DNA of 64,000 bases from Gnetum montanum (lineage: Eukaryota; Streptophyta; Gnetopsida; Gnetales; Gnetaceae): assembly GCA_015680685.1 (NCBI GenBank), contig MNCI01003028.1:62753-126752 (forward strand), in the 5' to 3' direction. The position numbers and the translations under genes were made by a program. Shown piece after piece: positions 29,329 to 41,549 of the stretch. The notes below the pieces were generated by a model. That model did not search any database. It worked only from the letters and a program-made list of their open reading frames with translations, and was not told the DNA's origin. The first letter of the stretch is position 1. The number at the start of each line of letters is the position of its first letter.

Positions 29329-32139
29329 TGTTATCACATAAGACCATTTCTTGGAGTAGTAGTAAAATATGCCTTTGGTTTGAAAAGAAAAATATTGAAG
29401 TTGACCATATTGATGATATACAATTTTTTGTTACTCATAAAAAGGAGATTTTAATTATTTGATATAATAATACATTACTTACTTTATAGTTTTATTTTAA
29501 TTAGAAGAATTGAAGGTTTTAAAAAGGGACTTTATCACAAAGGATAAAGAGGAATTTGACATGTTCATATTATTATGTTCTGGAAGTTCAAAAGTTCAAG
29601 AAATAGAGATCAAAATCTCTAATTAATTTATATAAAATATATCTATGGGTATTCCAATTTTTCAATTAAAATTCTCCATGTGCATAGGAAGACCTGGGAG
29701 AGCTACAGAATCAAGAAAAATTAATATTATGGTATTGAATTTTTGGAGTGGCAAGTGGAGACTTTGCAGTGACTAGAAACACAAGAATAAGAGAAAACTA
29801 TGATCTTTAACTAATTCCCTTTTAACTCATTAATACCAAAGTTACCTATAGAAATACAAGAAAGCCCAAGTTTAGGGTTAAACTCAATTACAGTTGACAT
29901 TTAAAAGAAACAAACAGAGCAAAGGAAAAAAGATAAAAAATGCATAAAATAAATATAATAATAATATATACAAAAAAGTTTGAAAATTTTAATAGTTGGA
30001 AGCAGAGTGTCATTTCCATGGAAGCTCCCTTGCTGGTGATGACACCATGACCTCAGCATCATCAGAAACTACAACATCAGTATGAATCCCTCTACACATG
30101 CTGCTTACGAAAATTTGGCAATACAAAGGTTGCGGAGCGTCTGCTACATTGACTCTATGAAAATCCTTTAGTGAATGGTAGGAATCGAACTAAACCACAA
30201 CTAGAGAATGAAGCTAGGGTTTACTTCCTGATTGCAAGGAAAAAATTGTAACTATAGCTCTTGGAAAAAAATCTTTTGTTGTGGTGGTGGCATCGGCCCT
30301 ACCTCCAATCTAAGAAACCTAAGCATTCAACCCATTTTGGAGCTTTCAAAAGGCTAACAAGCATCTATTGTTGCTAAAGAAGATGATCTATTGTGAAAAG
30401 CATGAGATACAGAGATGTGGTTACACTAGAGAAACTATTGTTGTTGCCCATATTCACCAACTTCATTCTTGATGTTATTCATGGCTACTAAAAGTCTATA
30501 CACATAAAAATAAAAAAAATCAAAGTGTTTGGAAAAATGTTATGAAGAAATCAGCTCAAGAAACAAGTCAATGAATATTAAACAAAGAAAAATATGCTAG
30601 TGCTTGGGGTTGCTAATTCAACCATACCTGTCAAGTATAGAATATATAGATAAGCAAAGTTATAGTTATTATTTTTTTTTAACAAAAGATATTATTATCC
30701 AATGGGATACTTGGCAAGCATTACTTTATTTTCTATGAGGTTCCATGAAAGTTGTAACTTCCTATGATGGTTACAATTAAAAACTTCATGATTTTTTTTA
30801 GCTTTCCATTACCAAGAAGACACTTTCCAACCATGGCATATATTTCTCAAATTATTATAACTTCTAGAATGGTTATAATTTAATCCCCCTAGATATTTGT
30901 AATACCCATAAATTTTCATGATGTTTGTGACCACCCAAAGCTACTATAAAAAGGGCTTAAGCATAGGATGATAAGGTGGGGGGGAGAGGGGGGATGGAGG
31001 GCACGAGGGCACAATGCGGAAGGAAGATTGGGAAAAGGCATTTAGAGAATTCTTGTAAGATGGCATGTTGAAGACCCCAAATTTATTTTAATCCTATGAG
31101 TTCAGTTCTTCTCATTTTATTTTATTTGCTTAGCTAATGGTTTAGATAGTATCATGCTTGTCATTTAAGTTTTGGATTTATCTTAGGTTGCTTTTAAAGC
31201 TTAATTTTTGAACAATATTAGACTTCTATTAATATTTTTCATAGAATACCTCATGTTTTTGGAAGCATCAAGAGCAATATAATAGTAGTGTCTTAATGAA
31301 ATTGCCTATTTTGAGCATGAAGGATCTAGGAAAATCTTTGGTATTTTGATGGGATTAAAATAGCTTCTTTATTTTAAATTTTATTGCCCTGGTATTTTAA
31401 TCAAGAAATTATCAAATTTTTTGATAGCTCTATTGAATGAAATTTTTGACATTTATTAACTAGCCAAAATAGAGACTCGTACTTTTTTTTTTACGCAACA
31501 ATTTTTGGTAGTATAATAAGATTGTCTTTATGAAATTGCTTGTTGAGCTCTAAAAGTTTGGACAATTCATAGTTATTGAATTGGAAATAACTTTATTATG
31601 AAATGTTTCCTCCTATCAATTTATCTTGCTTAAATATTTGAAATTTCACACAAATCTACTTTCTTTTCTTTCTCTTTCTTTGTCCATTGAATCTTACTTT
31701 ATTTCTAGTTTTCTTGTGGAACTTTCTCCCTAAGGGAAATTAGGAGTAGATTAGTAGAATTTTTCTCAAATGTTTTTGTAAAATTTTATTTGTTACAAGT
31801 AGGTATTATAAGGACCATATAGACTAAGTGATTGAACAAAATAGGAATCTCCAACAACTCACAATCTTTGACAAAGTGAGCCGAATCTTTTTTATGATAG
31901 CTAATCACAGTTCTATACACAACCAACCATTTCAACATTTGCAATGGTAAACACGTACTCATGATTAGTTCATTTCATAACTATTAAGTTTATTTGAGGG
32001 TATCTAGGCCTTGGTGTTGCCAGAGACTTGAAAGCATCTAAACCTTGTTTGAAGAACACTTTTGATCCCATGACTTCCAAACATCACAAGACCATGAGGC
32101 TCCCAATGTTGGTAGTTGCATCCAAAATGGTTACCAACA
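29329..32139 (+). repeat. 3' LTR of element C
   Basis: It aligns with 19712-22464 throughout and ends ACCAACA directly before the CTCGA flank. It differs by a G-rich insertion of about 40 bp at 30973-31015, which largely explains its greater length, and by many substitutions. TATA box at about 30944. Confidence 0.85.
30973..31012 (+). repeat. G-rich insertion specific to one LTR of C
   Basis: The tract has a run of seven G, then six G, then GGAGGG and AGGGC. The sister LTR at 21325-21345 lacks it. Four G runs with short loops could form a G-quadruplex. It starts about 25 bases after the TATA box. Confidence 0.6.
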
Positions 32140-32144
32140 CTCGA

Positions 32145-32600
32145 TCTCATCATCATCTGCTAAGGCCAAATTTAGTTCTAATCTTGTAAATGTTTTTCTT
32201 AACATGCTTGATAGTAGGGCTAAGTATAATGTTATGTTGTATAAACATGGGTCTAATCTTGACATATCTTTGTATGACCAAGCAAAGGCTTTAATGTTAT
32301 TCTAAGGGGTCTTGGTGATATCTTAGGCCATCTGGGAATCTAGTGAGGAACTTAGTTTTAGTGTTTTCTTTTCACCATTATGGGTTGTGATAGGGATTTT
32401 GAACTAGAAAGTCCTCCATGATGTCTCTAGCCTCTAAATCAAGAGTTTTAGCTACGTACTCAAGCCACTCTAAAGACTTTTCTGTAAGGCTATGTGATCA
32501 AACAAACTCCCAAGTTTAGGATCTAAGCATTTAAGGTCAATTGATCTTTCAACATCACCATAAGGTACATTTTGGCTTAAGGATAGATTGAATTATTCCC
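32145..32600 (-). pseudogene. N-terminal part of element B reverse transcriptase
   Basis: On the minus strand the stretch LEWLEYVAKTLDLEARDIM (about 32475-32420) leads to IQHNIILSPTIKHVKKNIY (32240-32190), the part of Tat pol just before the RT core (..H.L......PVKQ..R...). It runs into the CTCGA flank of element C, and the frame resumes at 19706 with an EALL-like helix and the WVCNKVVV block. This continuity proves that the two pieces were one gene. Confidence 0.65.
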
Positions 32601-32859
32601 ATGTATCAATGATTTAATATTACATGTTAACAAGAGCACATTAACTAGCATCTATATTGCATAATTGTCAAACCATGCTAAAATAATGCAAAATATTGCA
32701 ACAATAAAGCATAACATAGTCGAACTAGATCAAAATGGAGTAGAACAAGGCAACATAGGGCTAAGTAAGGTCATAATATGATAAACTAAAGCCAAAGAAG
32801 ATAGAATGAGATGTAATAAGGTAAAACAATGGCCAAATGATGTAGAGTAAGTGCCAAAT

Positions 32860-33660
32860 GAGATCAAAACCATGCAAAAGAATGTCAGATGAGGTCAAAT
32901 GAAATCTTATGATGCTAAATGACATCAAATGGTGACAAATGATTGGGGAAAATGACGCTAAACAAGGTCAAATGATGTCAAAATGGGATAAAATGAGGCT
33001 AATTGATGTTAAAAATAATATGAAATGATGTTAAACAAGGTCAAATGATATCAAATGAAGTCAAACTAGTTTGAAGTGATACCAAATGATATCAAATGAC
33101 ATCAAATGATCCTAAAATAATGTAAAATGATGTTGAATGGTGTCAAATGACACCAAATTATGGAAAACTTATATTAAAATGATACCAAATGATGTTGAAT
33201 GGTGTCAAATGACACCAAATGATGGCAAAATGATATTAAAATCATACCAAATGATGTGGATTGAGGCCAAACAAAGTCGAAACAATGAAAAATAACACCA
33301 AATGATATCAAAGGATGTCAAATGGGTTTAAACAATATAAAATAGGGTTGAAAATAATAATATTTTTTTCAAGTGATTTTATGTTCAAAATAAGGACAAA
33401 ACCTAGTGAAAATAGGCTATAAATTACTAAAATAAGTAGAAACATGGTAAAAATAGGTTATAAATTATCAAAATAAGTAAAAATCTAGAGAAAATAGGTT
33501 GTAAATTGCTAAATAAGTAAAAAATCTAGCAAAAATAGTTAAAATAAGAAAAAATCTTGTAAAAATAGTTAAAATAAGAAAAAATCTTGTGAAAACATTT
33601 GTAAATTGCTAGAAAAATGGTCTTTTGTGGTCAAAATAATAAAAAATCTAAAAATTGATA
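32860..33660. repeat. Simple and tandem repeats in the element B spacer
   Basis: From 32860 to about 33330 the words AAATGATGTCAAATGA and relatives repeat irregularly. A 62-bp unit containing the inverted repeat GGTGTCAAATGACACC is present twice (33139-33154 and 33201-33216). From about 33400 to 33600 A-rich units follow, with a ~30-bp unit (AAAATAGTTAAAATAAG, then AAAAAATCTTGT) twice at about 33531-33590. Confidence 0.75.
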
Positions 33661-36600
33661 TACCATGCATGTGGAAACCATCTTTTCAAAGTGTGAGCTT
33701 CTTGTCTCATATTTTCAACATATAGGACTACTTTCCACAACATGCGGGTAGTTTGAAGCTGAACTCCAACATGTGGAATCTGTATTCCTAATGTATGTGT
33801 GTGTAGTTTAGACTAAAGTTTAGGCTTGTGGGACCCATCAACGTAGCTTGTGACCACTTTGGATCAAGTCTTTGGCATGTGGAGTCCACTTGGGTACTAT
33901 GTGAGCAATTTTGAACTTGTCAATTATTGTTGTGGATGTTACACATTGGCCTACACATTGCCATAGCATGTGGGCCTTGGCCTTGTAGTGTGTGGAACTT
34001 AGTATGCTAGCTTATGGAATTTTTGACCAAATATTTTTACCTTTCTAAGATTTCATGCCAATGTTTAGGATTTAGAAGAGAGATCTAAAATTTTTAAGAC
34101 TATTTGGAATAAAGTATGAGTTGTATTAACCAAGTTAGAGGTTTGTTGATTTCTATATGTTGTTGCACACACTACCATAGTCTATGGAACTAGGGTTTAC
34201 AATGTGTGGAATCAAAAGTTAGTTTTAGCATCTTGTAATGGTCAACATCTTACTTAGTTTTCCATTATTATTTTTATGAGGTATACCAAGTAACTCATGA
34301 GCAATTTTTATCCATGATAAATCTTTCCATAAGCTTCACATGCTACCCCACACACTTCCATAACATGTGGGATAGGTGCTCCAATGTGTGAGGTTAAACT
34401 TGACATTTTCTTGGGATTTTCAACTAGGTTTCTGGCTTCTCCATGATTCCATGATAGAATCCAAGCTATGAGGTGAGGTCTATAGTCCTTTCAACCATCT
34501 CAGGAAAAGTATGATGTTTGTTGATCAAGTTTAAGAGTCCTTGGTATCCCACAGATTGTTTCACACGTTGGACCAATGTGTGGGACTAAGGTTTTTGAAG
34601 TGTGGGCTCTAAACCCTCAATATATAGGCTTCCTTAGGTGGATTTTTGGTGATTAGAGATTTTTTCAATTTCTTTGGGTTTGGTGTGAGCCTTTGGGTAG
34701 CTTAAGGTTAGGTTTGACAAGGTAAAGTTTATATTCTTGCTCCACATGTTGTCCCACATGTTGGCATAATGTGTGGAGCTCAAATTATCAATGTCCGGTG
34801 AAAGAACCAAGCTTTACATGTTTTCCCACATGCTTCCACAACATGTGGAAGATAGATTCCCAACATGTGGGGCTAGAGGCTAGTTTTAGAAATGTTCAAG
34901 GATTGATTTTTTGGTCCATTTTCTTCATACATTATGTAGAACTCAAGATGAATTGGCTAGTGGTCTATGGAGTCCACCTATAGTTAACCCTAACTTAACC
35001 CTTAATGTGTGAGGCTAGAAAGCTAGAAATCTCAACCAAAATCCAATGTGTAAGGCCTATTTCTCCTTCTATTCTTCCTAGGTAGCATGTAGATCAACAT
35101 GTGGGGTTCTTGGTATTCTTGTCCAAGTTTCGTGGGGCCCATATATCATCTAAAATTAACATGACAATGGTGGAATTAGGAAAGTGAATATTTTGATAAA
35201 AAATCAACGTATGAAGCTAAGTTCCTTGATTATCTCCTAATCTAAATGTGTGGAAGTCTTTTCCTGGCTTTCAAAGGGTTTCCATTGTCAACATGTAGGG
35301 CTTTTTGAGAGGATTTTGACACAAGAAACCAATGTTGAAGTTATTTTCTCTCTCAATTTCCCAAGGGTAGTGTGCAAGAATTAGGGTTTGTTATTAAAAA
35401 AAATTCACATAATTTCCTAGTAACTTTGGCATTTACCTATTAATGTTCATAGCATTGTTGTAGCAAAGGAGAATATTTAAAATTTTTTTCTACAATAGAA
35501 CTTATGAATCTCAACCATCATAGTGAAAAAGATTAGATCAACTAGCCAAAACCCAATTTTGGATGAGGCAGAGGAGGATGTTTGCATTATTTCTTGGCAT
35601 CTTAATCCTTTTTCAAGTGAAGGATCTTCATTGAGGATAGCCAAGTACCAAACTTCCACCATTTTTTCCACTTTTTGACAAATTTGTAAAAATGTTTTTC
35701 CACTCCTAGGCTTGCTCTATTTGAAATTTTTCATTCCAACTATGCTAAATTAAATATTTAGTCTTTTCAATCATGCTAGTAGTGAAATTTGGAATTTTGT
35801 GTATCTTATGGCAAAGATTTGGAATTTCTCCCACATTTGTGAAAAGCATTTTTGCCTTAGTTTTACCAATTTTAGTAAAAGGATAAATATTTTTTCTAGC
35901 CTATCTACAATGCAATTTTTGAGTTTTAAATCCATAGATTTGTCATTTGAGGTATTCCAACTGATTTGGAAGTGGAACCATATTTTTTAGATTTTTTATG
36001 AATTTTTTATGTTTTTTTCCCAGTTCATTTTTTAGCATTCTGGCTTGTTTTCTCAAGATTTTGTAGTTTTTCCATTGAAGAAATGATAGCACTTGCAATT
36101 TTTTGGGCACCTATGGTGAACGTATAAGGCTTCAAGGGATTGTAGATATAGTGTAAGAGGGTCCTAGATGAAGTTTGGAAATTTTATAATTTTTTTCAAT
36201 TTTTTCCTAGGATTTTAACTATAGTTATTTCACTACAAACTAAGGTTTTTCTAGTGAAAATTCTATGAAATTTTAGATTTTTCTATACTATAACTACATT
36301 GTTGATGATGGATTTGAGTTTTTATAAGCATGTTCTATATTTTTTTAATTAAAAATAATTTTTACAATATTTTCCCAAACCCAAGAATCTAGGTTGGTCA
36401 ATGTGAACTTTGGTTGCAAAGGTTTATAGTTTTCATGACTAGAATTCACAATGTAGGGTACTTGGGCTTGGGTTTTGGCCATTTTGAATTTTTTTCAAGT
36501 CCTATGACCATCGTATGGTACTCTCTAGGCTTTCTAGAACAACATGTGAGGGGTCTTAGGGTTTTACACAGGGAAGAATGATAGCATATGGGCTTTAAGA

Positions 36601-36680
36601 GCCAAGAAAACTTGTGGTTTTTGCTTTTACTTTCCCTATATCCTAAGCGTTTTAGATTATGGAATTTCATTGGCCACTCC
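33661..36680. other. Non-coding spacer of element B with recurrent ACATGTGG words
   Basis: No conserved domain is visible. The notable feature is the recurrence of AACATGTGG or its complement CCACATGTT every 50-200 bases, for instance near 33768, 34369, 34745, 34756, 34850, 34862 and 35096. The same words occur in the element's LTRs and leader. T-rich tracts fill 35680-36400. I see nothing else in this stretch. Confidence 0.5.
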
Positions 36681-36949
36681 TTGTTGGAATTATCTACCCT
36701 TTAACCAATAGAACTATCAATTTTGGCTTCATTTTTTTGTCAAAATCTTAGTTCATGCTATCTATTCATAAAACTGTTTTTTTTATGGTCTTACATGTCA
36801 ACTATTTGTAAAAATGTCAAACTGGTTTCCCATAAGGCCAAATTTATTTATTTTAATGTCAAAAGGTTATCAAACTATCCAATTTAATTCTTGTATATTT
36901 CATGCCTAGTAACATGTCAAATTTAATTCTTTTGCTATGTGAATTGAAC

Positions 36950-39900
36950 TATAAAGGTTAGATTTTGATTTGCATTGTGAAGGTAGTTACATTGATAGAC
37001 TTGGTTATTTTTGATGTTTTGTATTTAATGGAAACATTATCATCCTATAGGTTATTTTGGTTTGAATTTTGTTAATTTTTTATTTAAATGTTTTCTATTG
37101 CTTCGTATGGTTATATGGTTATATGGCTATGTGCAGGGCATTGCTAAAACCTATCTTGATTGTCATTGAGTTAGTGGGGATTTTATGTTGTATGAGGATG
37201 TCTACAAAAAATAGCTTAAACCTCAATATGAATGTTAATAACTACATCTCAATATGGTTTAGGCTTAGCACTAGATAGTTCCTAATGTACCTATTCCATA
37301 CTTATAGTGTGATTATGTGGTCACACTTAACCATACATGTTGCAACCATAATCATGGAGACTCTCTTGGCAATGTCTTCTAGCTACATCTTGTAGTTTAT
37401 GGTTGATGATCCTAACACTCAATGAGAGATATTGTGAAATGATGGCTCATATTCAATGAGAGTTTGACAATTATTCCAAATCTAGGAGATGCTAAAATAT
37501 TTGTAGTACAATGCCAACAATACATTAATGTTGGATCATTGCATAAACACTCTATTCCAAAACTCTTTAGGAACTATCTACCTACTAGAAGTATAAGCTT
37601 TATTTCAAGTTGATATATTTTGTCTACTTTTGGTTTCAGTGTTGTTACTTCTAATTGTTTTCATGGTTCAATTTTAGTAGGTATGGGGTAAATTGTGGAG
37701 GATTGGTGAGAAATGACCAAACTTTATCAATAGCTTGTATAGCTTTAGAGGAGTTTAAGTAATATGAGATCATAAGAGTGTAAGTGCTTGACCAACTCAG
37801 TAATGTGTTTGGTAGGGACCTTATGCAATATTCTTGCATATACCAAACATGTGTAGCTACCAATCGTGCACACAAATGGTGGGTGCATTAAGATATAGGA
37901 GCATGTGTACTAGTTCAGTCTAAGGCTCTAGTCTAAGAAGATTTCGTTAGTGAAAGTTGTTTAAGTATGATCAATTTTTTTAGCTTTTTTTGATTTTTTA
38001 TGATTTTATGAGGCTAACAAGTCAACTATGTTTTGCTACAAAATCTATGTATGAGTCTATTATCACTATGATCATTTTAGATCATGCTAAGGAGAAAATT
38101 CAACTCACGTGGGGTGCCATAGATCTTTCATAGGAATAGTTGGTAGACAAAACTCTTATGAATGTTCAACAAAGGATCATTAATGCAAGTTTTTTTTACT
38201 TATTCATGTTGCCTAGTTCATCAATGTTTCCTAATAAGATGTTGGACATGATTGACTCTTTTGATGAGGGTATCACCAAATTCATCACTCATGTTCATGG
38301 TTTTCCTATGGTTTTGCATGTTACTAAGTCCATATTTAGTGATCTCTTTGTCATACCTTATAGCAGTGTCAATATATTCATTAGAGTAGAGAGGAAATGA
38401 AGGATTAGCTGAACTCTCCTTCTAGTACTATGTTGTCTTTTAGTAAGTGTGAAGTTCAGGAAGCAAATGTGACTTATCCTATTTTCTATTCTAAAGAATT
38501 TCCTATGATACTATAAAGAATGAAAACTATAGGGGTTTAACAGGCTTGGATAATAAAAAAGGTTTTAACTAATGGAACTAGGTTTAATTAGGCTACCTTC
38601 TTAGTCACTGGGCTATAGGAAGAAATTTGAAAACTCCATTATAACCTTGATTCCAATTACCATATACATTTTACATTCATTGACACATACCTTAGGAGGT
38701 TCATAGAGTTTTTGATGATCAAGAAGAATGGAAAGTGGGTGTCATGATATGCTTCCCAACTTTTCAAGCCTTGAGATAAACACATCATAGAGGTGATGCA
38801 TTGCCAAGACCTACTTATCGAGGATGTGGAAGAATCACTATCTAAAGTCAGAATTTTACATGATTATTCCCTTGATAGCATGGAGATTGAATCCCATGCT
38901 ACACATGGTAATGCAAAAAAGAACAAAATGATATGTTTAGAAGCATATGGCATTGCCAAAGAAAAGATAAAGAAGCCACATGTTGGAAAAAACATTTAGG
39001 TTCCTAATTAGCAAGCACCTAAGAAAATGACAATCAAGCTTAATAAATTAAATTAGCGTGTTGGAAGTATGCAGATATTTTTTTGTATTTTTTATCTTTT
39101 ATTTTCTTATATTTTTATTATATTTTGAATTTTATATATATATATACATACATACATATATATATGCTAAAAATGTTTACTAATTTGTTCTATTTCTTTC
39201 ATTGGTTTTGGTTTAGTGTAGGGAGGAAATAGAAGTTGGTTGCTAGGGCTATTATGAAGGAGGAGTAATGATGCAAGGAAGATAAGGAGAGGACATCCAT
39301 GTAGGGTCTAGATGTTGTGGATTCCATATTAAATGATTCACCTTCACTAGGCCATCCTTTGATGGACTTATCTCATGATCTTCCTAGTGTGTTTTAGGAA
39401 TTACTGTATGTTTTCATTTCTACTTTTTTTTTTAATTTATTTTTATTTATCTTGTTACAAATAATGTTAAATTGTTATGACCATTATAGGGTGTGAACCT
39501 CCTCTAGAAGTATCTACATTTACATTCCTTCAAAAATATTGGGTGGAGGCCTTAGACAAGATGGAGTTCATAAAGGGAATTATGGATGGCATGATTGATA
39601 GGTTATAGCAAATAACTCCAAATGTTGGTAAGACAAATTTTTTTGTTTTTTCTTAGTTTATATTTTTATGGTTGTAATGTTTTCACTATTTTTAATGTTT
39701 TATGATTACATGATTTTAGTAATTTTTTAAAAGTGTTTTCAATGTTTACGTAGTTTTAATATTTTTGTTTGAGGCAATTTCCAAAGTAAAATGGAATCCC
39801 TCATGAAACTTTGAATTCAACAAGTCCTTTGAGCTTCATTTTGATGTTGAGAATGTTCCATGGAGGTTATATGAAGGGGCTACAAAATGTGCCACATCTT

Positions 39901-40744
39901 GTGCATAAACATTTTGGGAGTTCCAATGTTCAAACAAGTTTTTGTGGAAATGGGACATTGCATTAGAGAAGCAAAATAAGGAACTCACAAACAAAGTCAA
40001 AAGTCTTGAAGATCATAAGAAATTCATAGAGGCTCTCATGACTAATAGTATTGAAACACTATCCAAGGTAAGGTTGATCTAGCCAGGAGCAATGTGAAGA
40101 AGGACATGTAAATGAAGCTCTTGGTTCACAAGTCCAAGGATTGGTAAGATTACTATGCCTAGGTGTTAAAATGGGGTAAAGATCAAAAGGCCCACAAGTG
40201 ACTATACAAGGTAGAAAAGGAAAATTACATAAATTCATGGCATGAGAAAGTGATGATGTGATGTATGTATGAGTTTTTTATGTAGGGGATAGGTGTAGAG
40301 GATACCTTTATCATGTTTGTAGAATTAGTAGTAGTTATGGATTCTCCTAATCCTTAGATCACTATTGCATCTAGGATGGTTTCCACTACTAATTTTTCCA
40401 ACTCTCTACCTAAGTGGATAGATATAGAAAGAGGAAAGATCTTAGATGGAGAGGATCTAGGAGGTATTGATTGGGCCAACATTAGTGAAGAACAAATTCT
40501 TCATAGGTTGGAAATTGGTCTATAAAGAGTTGTGTTTGAAGACATTGCACTTGAATCCCCTAAGGTTTGTCAAAATATGTTTTAAGTTTTTTAGATTATA
40601 GTTTTTTTTTTGTTTTATGGTTATACTTTTTGGTCATCATGATTAGTGATCATTTATATGTTTTTTTGTTTATAGGCTTTAAGTGATTGTGGCATTGACG
40701 ATGATATTAATGATGATCATCCTCCTCCTTCTCCTATGGCTTGA
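36950..40744 (+). pseudogene. Antisense, intron-containing gene remnant inside element B
   Basis: Several plus-strand segments read like exons joined by AT-rich introns. Segments: from 37136 after TGTGCAG; 37720-37975 (long frame with YQTCVATNRAHKWWVH and GACVLVQSKALV); 38140-38400 (SFFYLFMLPSSSMFPNKMLD, FITHVHGFPMVLHVTKS); 38793-38999 (DYSLDSMEIESHATHGN); about 39220-39407; 39491-39627 (TFTFLQKYWVEALDKMEFIK, with TATAG before and GTAAG after); 39772-40065 (a coiled-coil-like IALEKQNKELTNKVKSLED, followed by GTAAGG); about 40400-40564 (DWANISEEQILHRLEIGL); and 40676-40744 (acidic, proline-rich end DDDINDDHPPPSPMA and stop). Nearly all stops in these frames are TAA/TAG where Gln is plausible. 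I recognise no family. Its position antisense to a Tat element suggests an extra ORF of the element or a captured host gene. It is decayed. Confidence 0.5.
40676..40744 (+). pseudogene. Probable last exon of the antisense gene
   Basis: The acceptor TTTATAG ends at 40675 and the frame then reads ALSDCGIDDDINDDHPPPSP, MA and TGA at 40742-40744. The donor of the preceding exon is at 40565 (CCTAAG before GTTTGT). The intron of 111 bp is T-rich, typical of plant introns, and the phase is preserved across it. Confidence 0.55.
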
Positions 40745-41549
40745 TCTTGGTTACTAATGGACATGTTATACTTTGTTGTTTTAGCTACCTCACTGTTATT
40801 ATTATTTTTAGTTAGCTATCATGAATTTAGAGCCTATGTATTATTAATTTTTTATTATCATATGTTGGCTATTGGACATGGGCATTATATTTTTTATATT
40901 ATTTATCACATAGTGTAACCATAACTACTATTTTGTGGTTTTAAATTTGTTGGTTTTATACTTTTTATTTTCTTTTAAATCTTTTGTATAAAAGTCTATA
41001 ATTTAAAATAGCAAGGCTACGAAATAAATTTTGGTAATACAATGAAAAAAAAACTAAAAATGTAAAAGAGGCATACCTTTTAAAGTGAAAATTGCCAATA
41101 ATGCAATGAAGCAAGCAAGCCATAATGCACATATAATGGAGATAAAAAGAGGCGTCACAAATTCACCAATTTTAGGCTTTGGTAGGCCTACCACTTTTAG
41201 GCCATGGTAGATCATTTTTTATTTTATTTTATGTATTTTTGGATTTTTATGTTGTTTTGTAGTTTTTTGTAGGCATAAAGGATAAACATATGTGGTAAAT
41301 TAATACAAACATATAAGGTAAGGCTATGTGAAAAACTAGCAAACACAATGTTATAAAGCAAAAACTATAAGGCAAAAATGTAAACATTTAAGTAAAACTA
41401 TAAATAACGCTATAAGTTAAATGGTCACATAATATGTACAAAGACAAGAAAAATAGGCAACATACTCCATCACACAATTTTTTTCTAATCTTTGAGAGAT
41501 TTGGAAAAGTATAAGGCCTTTTTTACATGATCTTGTACTTTCCATTCCC
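40745..41549. other. Non-coding DNA between antisense gene and protease of B
   Basis: AT-rich. The stretch 41150-41280 has ATTTTAGGCTTTGG, CTTTTAGGCCATGG and a long T-rich run. It resembles the segment downstream of the element A protease (5400-5520), which has a similar TTTTAGGTCATTTTGGACC word. It could hold the 3' end and poly(A) region of the antisense gene. Confidence 0.5.

Larger units (their letters stand above)
19712..32139 (+). mobile_element. Element C: Tat-like LTR retrotransposon inserted in element B
   Basis: LTRs of about 2.75-2.8 kb (19712-22464 and 29329-32139) flank a plus-strand interior with primer-binding site, gag, protease, a plant-type second RNase H, reverse transcriptase, RNase H, integrase, an AT-rich spacer and a polypurine tract. 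The flanking five bases are CTTGA (19707-19711) and CTCGA (32140-32144), a target duplication with one later change. Reading element B on the minus strand across the two flanks continues its reverse transcriptase, which confirms the insertion. All genes carry stops and frameshifts, so it is inactive. The domain order is unusual: the second RNase H precedes reverse transcriptase. Confidence 0.88.
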
